Assembly: GCF_000264765.2 (NCBI RefSeq)
Contig: NZ_CP006664.1
Location: 2,046,001 to 2,110,000 of the forward strand
DNA length: 64,000 nt
Direction of reading: 5' to 3'
Origin: Edwardsiella anguillarum ET080813
GTDB lineage: Bacteria > Pseudomonadota > Gammaproteobacteria > Enterobacterales > Enterobacteriaceae
In this document: piece after piece, positions 41,438 through 50,719 of the stretch
Layout: each line of letters begins with the position of its first letter
Position numbering within the stretch: the stretch's first letter is position 1
The notes under the pieces: model-generated
Told to the model about the DNA's origin: nothing
The model's input: the letters and a program-made list of their open reading frames with translations, nothing else
Databases searched by the model: none
Program-made: the position numbers and the translations under genes

Positions 41438-43189
41438 TCAAAAAATGGGCGGTTCGGGGACATCGCTGCCGGATTGCAGGAAGTCGAAATCACAGCCTTC
41501 GTTCGCCTGGGTGACATGCTGCTGATAGAGTGCGGCCCAGGAGCGGCCAAAGACTTTATGTTGTGGGGTATACGCGGCACGGCGACGGTCGAGCTCGGCA
41601 TCATCGACCAGCATATTCAGCGAACCCGCCGCGATATCCAGTTCGATCAAATCGCCGGTTTTCACCAGAGCGAGCGGCCCGCCAATCGCGGCTTCAGGCG
41701 CGACGTGCAGAATGCAGGTGCCGTAGTGGGTACCGGACATCCGGGCATCAGAGATGCGCACCATATCGGTGACGCCCTGCTGCAACAGCTTTTTCGGAAT
41801 AGGCAGGTTGCCCCATTCCGGCATTCCCGGCGCGCCGACCGGCCCGGCGTTGCGCAGAATAATCACTGTGTCTTTGCTAACATCCAGCGCCGGGTCGTCA
41901 ATCTGATCGGACAGGGCCTGGTGCGTATCAAACACCAGCGCCGGGCCGATATGTTTGCGCAGCTGCGGGCTGGCGGCAGAGGATTTCATGACCGAGCCGT
42001 TCGGGCAGAGGTTTCCGCGTAGTACCGCCAGTGCGCAGCCCTGTGAAAGCGGAATAACTGGATTGCTGAGATCGCGGATTACGTCGTCGTCAAAACACTC
42101 CGCCTGTTCAACCCACTGACTAATTGGGTAGTTGGTCACCCCGACAGCGTCGAGATGTAAAAATCCGCTGAGTTTTTTCATCAGCGCTTTCATGCCGCCT
42201 GCGAAGAAGAAGTCATCCATCAGGTTAGAGCCCGACGGGAAGAGATTCGCCAGAACCGGAATTTTTCGGGCAATGATTTCCATATCTTCCAGATTCAGCG
42301 GAATGCTCGCGCGGTTTGCCATCGAAATCAGGTGGATAGCGGCGTTGGTTGAGCCGCCCAGCGCCATGTACGCCACGATGCCATTGAGGAAGTTCTCTTT
42401 TTTCAGCCACGTAGACGGTTTATGGCCGTACCACACCATATCGACAATGGTCAGACCGCACTGCGCCGCCATCTGCGGGTGACGGCAGTCCGCCGCCGGA
42501 ATGGAGCTGGCGCCCGGAAATGTGAAGCCCATCGCATCCGCGATAGAGGTCATGGTGGAGGCGGTTCCCATGGTGTTGCAGGTCCCGATTGAGCGCGTCA
42601 TCGCGCCTTCCAGTTCGATCCAGTCGTGCTGGGTAATTGCGCCAAGGCGCAACTGGTCCCAGTATTTTTTGGTGTGCGTACCCGCGCCCGTTGCCTGGCC
42701 GTGCCATTTGCCAGTCGTCATCGGGCCTGCCGGGCAAAAAATCAACGGGATATCCATCGACAGTGCGCCCATCAGCAGCGCAGGCGTAGATTTATCACAG
42801 CCACCCAGCAGAACTACGCCGTCAATCGGATGCTGGCGCAGTAGCTCTTCCGCTTCCATCGCGAGGAAGTTGCGGTACAGCATGGTGGTGGGTTTCACCA
42901 TCACTTCGCCCATCGACAGGGCTGGAAGTTCGACCGGGAAACCGCCCGCCGCCCAGACGCCGCGTTTGACTGCTTCCGCCCGTTCGCGCAGATGCGAGTG
43001 GCAGGCGCTCATGTCGCTCCAGGTGTTGATGATGCCGATAACAGGTTTACCGAGGAACTCTTCGCGGGCAAAACCCATCTGCTGTGTGCGTTGCCGATGC
43101 GCGAAAGCTCTGATCGTTTCTGGCGCGTACCAGCGTTGGCTGCGCAGTTCTCCGATCTCACGGCGAGTTAAGCGATCTTTGTTGAACAT
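41438..43189 (-). CDS. IlvD/EDD-family sugar-acid dehydratase
   Basis: 583 residues, the length of the arabinonate/xylonate dehydratase branch. Fe-S ligands C63 (SACHSHLRER), C131 (GGCDKSTPA) and C204 (GTCNTMGTAST), Lys133 beside the second cysteine, and the probable catalytic base S485 (RMSGTHYGT) are all present. It should remove water from an aldonate to give 2-keto-3-deoxyaldonate. First gene of the seven-gene island operon; promoter, operator and CRP-like site lie upstream. Not IlvD itself, as no branched-chain genes are near. Confidence 0.92.
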   Translation of the reverse strand: MFNKDRLTRREIGELRSQRWYAPETIRAFAHRQRTQQMGFAREEFLGKPVIGIINTWSDMSACHSHLRERAEAVKRGVWAAGGFPVELPALSMGEVMVKPTTMLYRNFLAMEAEELLRQHPIDGVVLLGGCDKSTPALLMGALSMDIPLIFCPAGPMTTGKWHGQATGAGTHTKKYWDQLRLGAITQHDWIELEGAMTRSIGTCNTMGTASTMTSIADAMGFTFPGASSIPAADCRHPQMAAQCGLTIVDMVWYGHKPSTWLKKENFLNGIVAYMALGGSTNAAIHLISMANRASIPLNLEDMEIIARKIPVLANLFPSGSNLMDDFFFAGGMKALMKKLSGFLHLDAVGVTNYPISQWVEQAECFDDDVIRDLSNPVIPLSQGCALAVLRGNLCPNGSVMKSSAASPQLRKHIGPALVFDTHQALSDQIDDPALDVSKDTVIILRNAGPVGAPGMPEWGNLPIPKKLLQQGVTDMVRISDARMSGTHYGTCILHVAPEAAIGGPLALVKTGDLIELDIAAGSLNMLVDDAELDRRRAAYTPQHKVFGRSWAALYQQHVTQANEGCDFDFLQSGSDVPEPPIF

Positions 43190-43223
43190 ATTTTCAGTGC
43201 CCTACGATTAATGTGCTTTCACG

Positions 43224-43250
43224 TTAATATTGTAGCGCTACGATTATCAA
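43224..43250 (-). promoter_or_regulatory. Promoter and LacI-type operator of the island operon
   Basis: GTAGCGCTAC at 43232-43241 is a perfect 10-bp palindrome, part of a 14/16 symmetric ATTGTAGCGCTACGAT. On the minus strand it lies between a TTGATA -35 (43250-43245) and a TATTAA -10 (43229-43224), spacer 15. The even-centred C-G core is typical for LacI/GalR operators, so it is the likely site for the island's own regulator. Confidence 0.65.
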
Positions 43251-43268
43251 TATGGTGAAGATGAAATG

Positions 43269-43284
43269 TGTGACCAACAACACA
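43269..43284. promoter_or_regulatory. Candidate CRP site in the island's divergent promoter region
   Basis: TGTGA-CCAACA-ACACA agrees with the CRP consensus at 9 of 10 positions. Its centre lies about 60 bases upstream of the start expected from the minus-strand promoter, a standard activating position. Suggests glucose repression of the island operon. Confidence 0.55.
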
Positions 43285-43403
43285 ATTAATACGCATAATG
43301 TCAAGGTTTTCTGGCGAGCTTCAAATTCTCATAATAGGCGAACTTCTTAGTCTGAAAGGCATATGTGATAGTGTCTAGATACTGAAATCGGCAGGGTACA
43401 TTT

Positions 43404-45173
43404 ATGAAAATGTTATTTTCCGTTGGTACTTTTTTTCTCTTCCTTATTTTCGTAGCGCTATATTCTTATCATAAAACGAAGGGGGTTTCAGAATCTGGCG
43501 TCGAGGGCTTTTTTCTCGCCGGACGCGGACTGTCAGGATATTTCATTGCTGGTTCGCTGCTGCTTTCTAATCTTTCTGCTGAACAGTTGGTAGGGCTGAA
43601 CGGCAACGCCTACCGTTTTGATATCAGCGGAATGGCCTGGGAGAGCACCGCCGCCGTAGCAACGGTGGTGATGGCGATGTTTTTTCTGCCGCGCTTTTTG
43701 CGCCGTGGAATAACAACCATGCCGCAATTTCTGGAAAACCGCTTCGATCGCAACACCCGCCGCATGGTCAGCATCATGCTGCTGGTGGGGTACGCGGTGA
43801 TGGCTAACCCTTGCAGCCTCTATCTTGGCGCTATCACCATGAATGAACTGTTTGATTTTCAGAAGATTTTTAATCTGCCTGCATGGGGCTCCATCGGTGT
43901 GCTGGCGTTTGCGATGGGGGCGGTAGGCGGTCTGTATGCTACGCTTGGCGGCCTGAAAGCGGTGGCGATCTCTGACACCATTAGCGGTATTATTTTGCTC
44001 ATTGCCGCGCTGTTAATTCCGGTTTTAGGCCTGTTCGCGTTGGGGGATGGCTCGCTGCTGTCGGGGGGTAAAATCCTGCTAAATCACCCGGAACAGCTGA
44101 ATGCGATTGGCAATGAAACGTCATCGGTTCCTTTTAGTACGATATTCACCGGGATGATCTGCGCCAACCTGTTTTACTGGTGTACCAACCAGATGATAAT
44201 TCAGCGCACGCTGGGCGCGAAGTCTCTGGCGGAAAGCCAGAAAGGGGTGCTGCTGGCGGGCACGATTAAACTGCTGGTTCCGCTGGCGATGGTGCTACCG
44301 GGGTTAATCGCCTTCAACATGTTTGGCCCCGTGTTCAGCAACGCGGATTACACGTATCCGGCGCTGGTGAAGGCGGTGCTACCGTGGTGGCTTATCGGCA
44401 TGTTCGCGGCGGCAATTTTCGGTACGGTCATCAGCCATTTCAACTCGATTATTAACTCCAGCGCGACGCTGTTTGTTATCGATCTCTATGGCCCACTGAC
44501 CGGCTGCCAAGATGAGAAAAAGCTGGTTCGCGTAGGTAAAGTGGCCTCGGTGATTTTTTCGCTAGTGTCGATTATTATCGCGCCGCTGCTACTGCATACG
44601 CCCAACGGCATTTTTGATTTAATGCGGCGCTTCGCCGGGTTTTATAGCATCCCGATCATCACCATTGTGCTGGTGGGGTTCCTGACGTGTCACGTTCCCG
44701 CACGAGCGGCGAAATGCGTGCTGATTTTCCATATTATCGCTTACGGCCTGTACACGTTTACCGGTCTGAATAAACTGATCCCCGTGCATTTTATCCACGT
44801 GATGGGGATTTTGTTCGTGATTGAAGTCGCCCTCATGCTGCTAATCGGTAAGCTTCAGCCCGTTAACTGGGTGGATCTGCATGTATCGCCTGCCAAAATC
44901 CCCATGGAAAAATGGCGTTACGTGGAACGGGCAAGTATTATGATGTTGGCTGCTTTAATCAGCATATTTATCACGTTATCGCCACTTGGCCTAACTGCGA
45001 AAACCGGTATCCCTGAGAGTTTCGTCTGGCTTATCGCCGCCGTCTGGGGAGTGGCGCTTATATTCGTTCTGGTATTAACACAACGCCAGCGTTCCGGCCG
45101 GAACGCGCTAGGGGCGTGGGTAACTGAGGAAAGTGCGGGAGAGGAATGCGCCAGAGATCACGCCAAATCGTAA
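43404..45173 (+). CDS. Sodium:solute symporter (SSS family)
   Basis: 589 residues with about 14 spans. Family features include GFFLAGRGLSGYFIAGSLLLSN near residues 36-57, the sodium-site region around LGGLKAVAISDTISG, and the YWCTNQMIIQRTLGAKS segment seen in SGLT/YidK-like sugar transporters. Divergent from the catabolic operon and overlapping the regulator gene by 28 bases, so it is probably the uptake system for the island's substrate. A second TAGCGCTA operator copy lies inside its first codons. Confidence 0.9.
   Translation: MKMLFSVGTFFLFLIFVALYSYHKTKGVSESGVEGFFLAGRGLSGYFIAGSLLLSNLSAEQLVGLNGNAYRFDISGMAWESTAAVATVVMAMFFLPRFLRRGITTMPQFLENRFDRNTRRMVSIMLLVGYAVMANPCSLYLGAITMNELFDFQKIFNLPAWGSIGVLAFAMGAVGGLYATLGGLKAVAISDTISGIILLIAALLIPVLGLFALGDGSLLSGGKILLNHPEQLNAIGNETSSVPFSTIFTGMICANLFYWCTNQMIIQRTLGAKSLAESQKGVLLAGTIKLLVPLAMVLPGLIAFNMFGPVFSNADYTYPALVKAVLPWWLIGMFAAAIFGTVISHFNSIINSSATLFVIDLYGPLTGCQDEKKLVRVGKVASVIFSLVSIIIAPLLLHTPNGIFDLMRRFAGFYSIPIITIVLVGFLTCHVPARAAKCVLIFHIIAYGLYTFTGLNKLIPVHFIHVMGILFVIEVALMLLIGKLQPVNWVDLHVSPAKIPMEKWRYVERASIMMLAALISIFITLSPLGLTAKTGIPESFVWLIAAVWGVALIFVLVLTQRQRSGRNALGAWVTEESAGEECARDHAKS
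43451..43461. promoter_or_regulatory. Second TAGCGCTA operator copy within the symporter gene
   Basis: CGTAGCGCTAT at 43451-43461 repeats the core of the palindrome at 43232-43241, 220 bases away and on about the same helical face if 10.5 bp per turn is used (21 turns). Two such sites suggest repression by DNA looping, as with other LacI-family proteins. Confidence 0.55.
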
Positions 45174-46174
45174 AACTTGATAATGTCGCGCAAAAGGCGG
45201 GGGTATCGCCTTCAACGGTTTCGCTGTATATCCGCCAGCCCGAACGCGTCTCTGACAAAACCGGTAAAAAAATTCAGGCCGCCATTGATGCCTTGGGTTA
45301 TGTGCATAATAAAATTGCCAGCCAGTTTACCGGCGGGCAGAGTAGTAACATGGCCGTGGTGCTGCCTTCGCTAGCGAACATCTTTTTCAGCCATGTCGTG
45401 CAGCGCATCGAATCCACCGTTAGTGCGCAGGGCTTCCAGCTCTCGATTGCCTCTCACGATCACAGCCTCGACAAAGAAGAGGAACAGATCCGCTCAATTC
45501 TGCAATGGTCGCCTGCGGTGATTGCCATTGCCGGGGCGGATCACAAAACCTCGACGCTGAAAATGCTGCACAACAGCGGCGTCCCGGTGATTCAGATGTG
45601 GCAGGTTGACGGCGGAACGTTTGCCGCGCAGGTCGGCAATGATCACGAAAAAATCGGTTATGAGGCAGCCCGTTATCTACTTGAAACGGGGTGTCGCAAA
45701 CTGGCTTATTTCACTACGCGTTTTGAAGATGACATCCGGGCACGCATTCGCTACACAGGTTTCTGCTGTGCACTGGAGGAGCAGGGTAAAACGCCTCTTC
45801 TGGTGGATATACCTAACGGTGAAAATATTTGGCAGGGGAGTCGGGAAATTTTGATGAAAACGCTGGTAAAAGAGCGCGGTCTGGATGGGATTTTCTGCAC
45901 CAGCGATTCTATTGCGACCGCGTTGTTAATGGAAGCACAGGCGCGGGGCATTTCCGTTCCCGATAAGCTCAGTATTCTGGGTTACGGCGATTTCCCCTCC
46001 AGTGCCTGGTTGTCACCCGTCACTCTTAGTAGTGTGAACCTGAATGCAGATGAGATTGCGACACGTACAGCGGAGATGATGCTCAAAATGAGCGCCAACA
46101 GAGGCTATGTGGGGGATGTTGTTGATGTCGGTTTTGAGATCATGCCGCGCGGTAGCACCCGTTTGCCTTTCTGA
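45146..46174 (+). CDS. LacI/GalR family transcriptional regulator of the island
   Basis: 342 residues. N-terminal HTH VKLDNVAQKAGVSPSTVSLY (about residues 9-28), hinge near ALGYVHNKIAS, and a periplasmic-binding-like effector domain, ending FEIMPRGSTRLPF. Starts at the ATG 45146 preceded by GGGAGAGGA, inside the end of the symporter gene (28-base overlap), so the two are one unit. It most likely represses both directions through the TAGCGCTA palindromes and responds to an island sugar or intermediate. Confidence 0.92.
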   Translation: MRQRSRQIVKLDNVAQKAGVSPSTVSLYIRQPERVSDKTGKKIQAAIDALGYVHNKIASQFTGGQSSNMAVVLPSLANIFFSHVVQRIESTVSAQGFQLSIASHDHSLDKEEEQIRSILQWSPAVIAIAGADHKTSTLKMLHNSGVPVIQMWQVDGGTFAAQVGNDHEKIGYEAARYLLETGCRKLAYFTTRFEDDIRARIRYTGFCCALEEQGKTPLLVDIPNGENIWQGSREILMKTLVKERGLDGIFCTSDSIATALLMEAQARGISVPDKLSILGYGDFPSSAWLSPVTLSSVNLNADEIATRTAEMMLKMSANRGYVGDVVDVGFEIMPRGSTRLPF

Positions 46175-46360
46175 AAAATGCCCGGTTGCCGGGTATTATC
46201 GCCTGTTTTATGAAATATATTTATCAGTGCTTGTGACCTGATGTACAACAGTGCTATCCCGTGGGAAAACAGCTATAACGCAACCAGCACAAGGGCTACC
46301 ATTCAGTCGGGTATCGTGTTGCCGGCTACAGCAATGAATGGGGCGACAGTATCAGTGGGA

Positions 46361-46538
46361 GGCCTTTGCCGAGCTGCATCATGATGCTTATTCTTTAGCA
46401 CCGGGAAGCGGCGCTGGGGAAGGATAAGGATGCCAACGACAGAGGAGCCAACAATTTGCTGATTCAAAAAGTAAAAACCCCGCCATAAGGCAGGGTTTTC
46501 AGAAGAAGTGGTGCCCGGACTCGGAATCGAACCAAGGA
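46361..46538. repeat. Right direct repeat of the island, overlapping tRNA-Phe
   Basis: 178 bases matching 35935-36111 except for a few substitutions and one extra C. It includes a terminator-like hairpin (46474-46499) that serves the tRNA-Phe gene and the 3' 30 bases of that gene. The plus-strand frame ending in LHHDAYSLAPGSGAGEG then TAA is shared by both copies; a start ATG exists at 46337 here, but the product would be 29 residues and is not identified. The gap 46175-46360 shows no other gene. Confidence 0.9.
46474..46499 (-). terminator. Terminator of tRNA-Phe
   Basis: AAAACCCCGCC and GGCAGGGTTTT form an 11-bp stem with one mismatch and an ATAA loop; read on the minus strand the stem ends in a run of T. 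It begins 10 bases after the tRNA 3' end. Duplicated in the left repeat. Confidence 0.8.
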
Positions 46539-46584
46539 CACGGGGATTTTCAATCCCCTGCTCTACCGACTGAGCTATCCGGGC
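46509..46584 (-). tRNA. pheU: tRNA-Phe (GAA)
   Basis: 76 bases including the encoded CCA; the sequence equals E. coli tRNA-Phe (GCCCGGATAGCTCAGTCGG at the 5' end, TTCGATTCCGAGTCCGGGC before ACCA). The anticodon GAA corresponds to TTC at 46549-46551 of the plus strand. A TTGACG/TTTAAT promoter with 17-bp spacing and a G+C-rich discriminator lies at 46595-46623. The synteny to yjdC-dsbD matches E. coli pheU. Its 3' end is the attachment-like boundary of the island. Confidence 0.97.
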
Positions 46585-46594
46585 AACGGGGCGC

Positions 46595-46623
46595 ATTAAA
46601 CCGTATTGCGCCCGGCGCGTCAA
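46595..46623 (-). promoter_or_regulatory. Promoter of tRNA-Phe
   Basis: On the minus strand TTGACG (46623-46618) and TTTAAT (46600-46595) are 17 bases apart, followed by GCGCC, a discriminator typical of stable-RNA promoters under stringent control. Confidence 0.7.
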
Positions 46624-47165
46624 CGATTTTATCGGCCAGGTGATTCATCTGGAGATAAAATCAGCGTTTCCCCAATAGTCAGGCGACAGAGGGTGGCCGC
46701 CGCGTCACCCGCGGCGTCTCGTTGCCAGAGCCTTAACGGGGGCTCTTCGCTACGGGACAGGGTACATTTCACTCGCCGACGTTTTGTCAACTTTTGTCTC
46801 TGGGGTGTCTGGACACGCTGTTTTTCAGGCTAATGGCGGCATCAACGCTGGCGTCGAACGCGGTGTTGGCGCCGCCAGGGTAGCTAAGCGCGCTATTCTG
46901 TCAACGTTAGAAATAAATAATATGCTTTAAAACATAGTGTTATTTATCCATGTAATGAAGATTAAATTTTGGGTCCGCGCTGTACGCGGCGCAGGCCGGG
47001 GAGTGTGCGCTTTTTTTGCCGCCGAACGGCAGGGGAGGCGATGCAATTGACATGACTTCGCCGGCGTCTATAACTAAGTGGGTCAGCGGGAGGAAAGTGT
47101 ATAGCGCCTCCGCCGCAACGAGTGAGTTAACGATTTAACCAGTATGGGATAAACGGGCCAAGATT
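46624..47165. other. Gap between tRNA-Phe and yfdX-like gene
   Basis: 540 bases without a convincing gene. The only clear element is a promoter for the next gene: TTGACA 47047-47052 and TATAAC 47069-47074, spacer 16. Short open frames lack Shine-Dalgarno sites or family features. Confidence 0.6.
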
Positions 47166-47807
47166 ATGAAACGTATTTTGACAGCAACTGCTCTTTCTCT
47201 GGCGATGTTTTCTACCTTTACCTGGGCAGCCGACGCCGCGCCGACCGCGCCAGCGAGCGCCGCTGCTGCAGCCGCCGGTTTGTCTGCCCAACAGGTGCAG
47301 GATGTGGCTAAAGTGGCTCAGCAGGGCTTTACGGCAATGCGTGATATGCAGTATGCGCGCGTTGCGCTGTTCCGCGGCTATCCGGATGTGGCGACCAAGC
47401 TGACCGATCAGTCTGCGGCTCTGCTGGCCGACGATAGTACTGACTGGAAGTCCTTTATCAAGTCGGATAAAAAAGCGCCGCTGGCCGGTGATAACTATGT
47501 GATCATCAACGCATCTATTGCGCTTTCTGAAGATTTTGTGGCGACGCCGGAGAAACAGAAGGCGATCGCTAAGGCGAACGAAAAACTGAGCAAGGGCGAT
47601 CATAAGGGTGCGCTGGAGGCGCTGCGCGTAGCAGGCGTGGGGATTACCGAAACCCAGTACCTGATGCCGCTGAAGCAGACCCGTCAGGCCGTAGCCCATG
47701 CGCAGAGCCTGCTGAAGGCGGGCAAGTACTATGAGGCCAACCTGGCGCTGAAGGGCGCTGAAGAGGGGATTATTACCGACAGCGTAACGCTGGTCGATGG
47801 CAAATAA
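47166..47807 (+). CDS. YfdX family protein
   Basis: 213 residues with a signal peptide (MKRILTATALSLAMFSTFTWA) and an Ala/Pro-rich linker, then the YfdX domain starting around LSAQQVQDVAKVAQQGFTAMRDMQYARVALFRG and ending YYEANLALKGAEEG. Members are periplasmic; E. coli YfdX belongs to the EvgA-controlled acid-response set, and relatives occur in heat-resistance loci. Function unproven. A strong promoter lies 90 bases upstream and a terminator follows. Confidence 0.88.
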   Translation: MKRILTATALSLAMFSTFTWAADAAPTAPASAAAAAAGLSAQQVQDVAKVAQQGFTAMRDMQYARVALFRGYPDVATKLTDQSAALLADDSTDWKSFIKSDKKAPLAGDNYVIINASIALSEDFVATPEKQKAIAKANEKLSKGDHKGALEALRVAGVGITETQYLMPLKQTRQAVAHAQSLLKAGKYYEANLALKGAEEGIITDSVTLVDGK

Positions 47808-47838
47808 TCGCCCGTTGTTTCCGTAGTGTGTTGTGCAT

Positions 47839-47865
47839 GCCACCTCCCTGTGAGGTGGCTTTTTT
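47839..47865 (+). terminator. Terminator after the YfdX family gene
   Basis: GCCACCTC and GAGGTGGC form an 8-bp stem around a 5-base loop and are followed by six T. Confidence 0.9.
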
Positions 47866-47915
47866 GTGTCTTGAAAACCTCCGGCTGTGCCGGGGGTATT
47901 TATTTTTTACGTGGG

Positions 47916-48491
47916 TTAACTCAGGGCGTCGTGTCGTCGGCAGTGGGCGATGTGCAGGATGTCCTGCGCCAGATGCAGCGCGATATCGACATCCTCACGT
48001 CGGCGGCTGACCAGCAGCCGGTTCAGACACCCCTCCTGCACTAGCTCCATCTGGTGTGCGACCAGCGAGGCATCGCCAATCTCACTCTCCTGCAGCAGCC
48101 GCAGCGTAAAATCAAACGACGCCTGCTTTTGTCGAGACGCCAGCTGATGGATCGGGTGGTCGGCGGCGGGGTATTGGATGCAGGCCGAAATAAACAGGCA
48201 GCCGGGGAAACGCCCCTGCTCAACATGCTCTGCCAGCACTGGATAGCGGGCCAGGATTTTGTCATCGTGGCTCAGGGTGTCATTCAGCAGGAGCTGTCGG
48301 CGCCAGGTATCGATCTGCTGGCCGTGGAAACGCAGACAGTCGTACAGTAGGGCCTCGCTGTCTGGCCAGTAGCGGCGTGCCTGATCGAGGGATAGCGTTT
48401 CGCTGTCGATCAGGGCGGGCAGCGTGGCGCCAGCTAGGCCATGTCGCTCCAGGCGCCGCAGCGCCTGCGTCAGGATTTGCTCCCGTTGCAT
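47916..48491 (-). CDS. yjdC: YjdC, TetR-family regulator
   Basis: 191 residues from MQREQILTQALRRLERHG, equal in length to E. coli YjdC. N-terminal TetR-like HTH (residues 1-45), then a ligand domain with PGCLFISACIQYP and MELVQEGCLNRLLVSRR. The ATG at 48491 has AAGGAGAA upstream. It lies 32 bases after dsbD in what looks like a cutA-dsbD-yjdC transcription unit. Regulated genes unknown. Confidence 0.93.
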   Translation of the reverse strand: MQREQILTQALRRLERHGLAGATLPALIDSETLSLDQARRYWPDSEALLYDCLRFHGQQIDTWRRQLLLNDTLSHDDKILARYPVLAEHVEQGRFPGCLFISACIQYPAADHPIHQLASRQKQASFDFTLRLLQESEIGDASLVAHQMELVQEGCLNRLLVSRRREDVDIALHLAQDILHIAHCRRHDALS

Positions 48492-48523
48492 TCGGTTCTC
48501 CTTATGATGAAGGGCGAGGCCCG

Positions 48524-50239
48524 TCACTGCACCTGCGGCAGCTGCCGCAGGTGCGCCAGAAAACGTTCGGCGTCCATAAAACCGGTGACGCGTGCGTCGT
48601 CTAACGGCTGCCCATCGGGAGTGAAAAACAGGATCGACGGCAGCCCCAGTACGTTAAGCTGCTGCAGCAGCTGGGCGTGCTGCTCGGTATTGGCGGTCAC
48701 GTTTGCCTGCAATAGCAGGGTGCCCGCCAGCTGGCTACGCACGGCATCATTGCTGAAGGTATATTTCTCAAACTCTTTGCAGGCGGCGCACCAGTCGGCA
48801 TAGAAGTCCAGCATCACCGGCTGCCTGCGGGCCTTGGCCTGCGCCAGCGCCTGAGCCAGCTGCCGTGGGGAGTCGATAGGCTGGAACGCCAGGGTTTCAC
48901 TGACGTCGGTGCCGGCGCGCGGTGCGCCGTCGAAGATCCAATCCTGCAGCGGACGGGCGCAGATCAGCGCGGCGCCCAGCAGCAGGATCTGCCAAAGGCG
49001 GGTGCCGCGGCGCTGTGCGTGCAGGGAGAGGCTGAATCCCCACAGGAAGAAGGCGATGCCAAGCAGGCTCCACAGCCGTATACCCCAGACTTCGCCCAGT
49101 ATACGCTCCAGCAGAAATACCGGCAGCGCCAGGATTACAAAGCCAAATCCCTCTTTCACATGCTGCATCCACGGCCCGCTGCGCGGCAGCAGCCGGTTAC
49201 CAAACAGCGTGACCGCGATCAGCGGGATCCCCATTCCCAGCGCGTAGAGGTAGAGCGTACCGCCGCCGACCCACAGGTTACCGCTTTGGGCGATATACAG
49301 CAGAATGGCGCTGAGGGGCGCGGTGGTGCAGGGAGAGCAGATCAGGCCGGCGAGGGCACCCATCACGAAGACGCCGAGCAGCGACCCGCTGCGCTGGCGG
49401 TTGCTCCATAGCGTCAGCCGGGTTTGCAGCGAAGCGGGCAGCTGCAGAGTGAACGCCCCGAACATGGAGAGCGCCAGCAGGATAAACAGCAGCGAGAGAC
49501 CGATCAGCACATAGGGGTGCTGAAACGCGGCCTGGAAGCGCAGCCCGGCGGCGGCTACCACCATACCAAGCACGGTGTAGGTGATGGCCATTCCCTGTAC
49601 ATAGACCAGCGCCAGCAGGGCGGTATGCCCCCAGCCGTGGCGCTGTTTCTGGCCCAGGATCAGCGCCGATATCAAGGGGTACATCGGCAGGACGCAGGGG
49701 GTAAAGGCGATGCCGATGCCGATCAGCAGCGCCCACAGCGCAGGAAAGGGCAGCGTTGGCGCGTGCTCCGTGTTCGCCGCCGCGCCGGGCGACGCGCCGG
49801 CGCCGTCGGTCGCGGTTATCGCCTCGAGGGGAATGCGCCGCGTCTCCGGCGGGTAGCAGAAGCCCGCGGCGGCACAGCCCTGATAGGTGACGCTTATCTC
49901 GCCCCCCGCCGCGGCGCTGAGCAGGGGCAGCCTCAGGCTGAGACCGTCGCGGAAGATGGCGGTTTCCCCCTGAAACTCGTCGTGATGGGGGATCCCCGGC
50001 GGTAGCTGCCAAGGACCTAGCTGGGCCTGATGGGGCGTAATCCGGATCTGTTGACGGTACAGGTAATAGCCGGGCTGGATCTGCCAGCGCAGCGTCAGAT
50101 TTTCGCCCTGCTGCTGAAAGTCAAAGGCAAAGGCCTGATTGACCGGAACAAAGCGAGGATGCTCGCCGAACAGGGAGGCCTGGGCGGGCAGCAGGGTCGT
50201 CATAAACAGCGCAATCAGCGCAAAGATGCGTTGAGCCAT
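48524..50239 (-). CDS. dsbD: DsbD, thiol:disulfide interchange protein
   Basis: 571 residues. A signal peptide leads into the N-terminal immunoglobulin-like domain with the redox pair in [10 protein letters not shown]. The central domain has about eight spans with cysteines in [14 protein letters not shown] and [11 protein letters not shown], and the C-terminal thioredoxin domain has [14 protein letters not shown]. It moves electrons from cytosolic thioredoxin to DsbC, DsbG and CcmG in the periplasm. It overlaps cutA by 25 bases. Confidence 0.97.
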   Translation of the reverse strand: MAQRIFALIALFMTTLLPAQASLFGEHPRFVPVNQAFAFDFQQQGENLTLRWQIQPGYYLYRQQIRITPHQAQLGPWQLPPGIPHHDEFQGETAIFRDGLSLRLPLLSAAAGGEISVTYQGCAAAGFCYPPETRRIPLEAITATDGAGASPGAAANTEHAPTLPFPALWALLIGIGIAFTPCVLPMYPLISALILGQKQRHGWGHTALLALVYVQGMAITYTVLGMVVAAAGLRFQAAFQHPYVLIGLSLLFILLALSMFGAFTLQLPASLQTRLTLWSNRQRSGSLLGVFVMGALAGLICSPCTTAPLSAILLYIAQSGNLWVGGGTLYLYALGMGIPLIAVTLFGNRLLPRSGPWMQHVKEGFGFVILALPVFLLERILGEVWGIRLWSLLGIAFFLWGFSLSLHAQRRGTRLWQILLLGAALICARPLQDWIFDGAPRAGTDVSETLAFQPIDSPRQLAQALAQAKARRQPVMLDFYADWCAACKEFEKYTFSNDAVRSQLAGTLLLQANVTANTEQHAQLLQQLNVLGLPSILFFTPDGQPLDDARVTGFMDAERFLAHLRQLPQVQ

Positions 50240-50583
50240 GATAGGTAGTCTTGATCTCCTGCCTGCACCGGAATGACCAGTAGCTCCGGCGTTTGGTAAG
50301 GATGCTGGTGTTTCAGATAGGCGAGCAGCGCCTGCTGATGGCGCCGTTCGCTTTTGATGATCATCTGCACTTCATACTCCTGCTCAAGCTTTCCTTCCCA
50401 GTAGTAGAGGGAGGTGGCGCCGGGGATCAGGGTCACGCAGGCCGCCAGCTTTTCGCCGAGCAGGGCGGCGGCAAGCTCCTGAGCGCAGGCCTCGTCCGGC
50501 GCAGTGCACAGAACCACGACGGCATCGCTGTGGTCAGCGGGAACCGCCGCAGCGGCGGTAAAGGGAGTCACGTTCTGGGACAT
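50215..50583 (-). CDS. cutA: CutA, divalent-cation tolerance protein
   Basis: 122 residues starting at the ATG 50583 ([20 protein letters not shown]), with GAGG upstream. Core motifs [39 protein letters not shown] and EVQMIIKSE are intact. It is a trimeric, PII-like protein linked to copper tolerance. The N terminus is slightly extended compared with most CutA proteins. First gene of cutA-dsbD-yjdC. Confidence 0.94.
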   Translation of the reverse strand: MSQNVTPFTAAAAVPADHSDAVVVLCTAPDEACAQELAAALLGEKLAACVTLIPGATSLYYWEGKLEQEYEVQMIIKSERRHQQALLAYLKHQHPYQTPELLVIPVQAGDQDYLSWLNASLR

Positions 50584-50669
50584 AGTGGACCTCGCGGCGT
50601 TGCCAGTGTTGATGATGATTTCGACACTATACCGTGAGGGGGGCGGGCTTGTCAGGCGTAAACGGGCGC

Positions 50670-50701
50670 AAAAATGACAACGGGGCGCAGCGCGCCCCGT
50701 T
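50670..50701 (-). terminator. Terminator of dcuA
   Basis: A 10-bp perfect stem (AACGGGGCGC 50679-50688 / GCGCCCCGTT 50692-50701) is followed on the minus strand by GTCATTTTT. Confidence 0.8.
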
Positions 50702-50719
50702 AACGTGAGGTGTGCGGGA

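Noticed and set aside
41438-43189. Dehydratase as biosynthetic IlvD
   Set aside because: Length, motif set and neighbours fit the sugar-acid branch; no ilv genes are near.
46303-46623. 106-residue minus-strand frame across tRNA-Phe
   Set aside because: It translates the tRNA and its flanks; the peptide (RIAQSVEQGIENP...) is a common false ORF over this tRNA.
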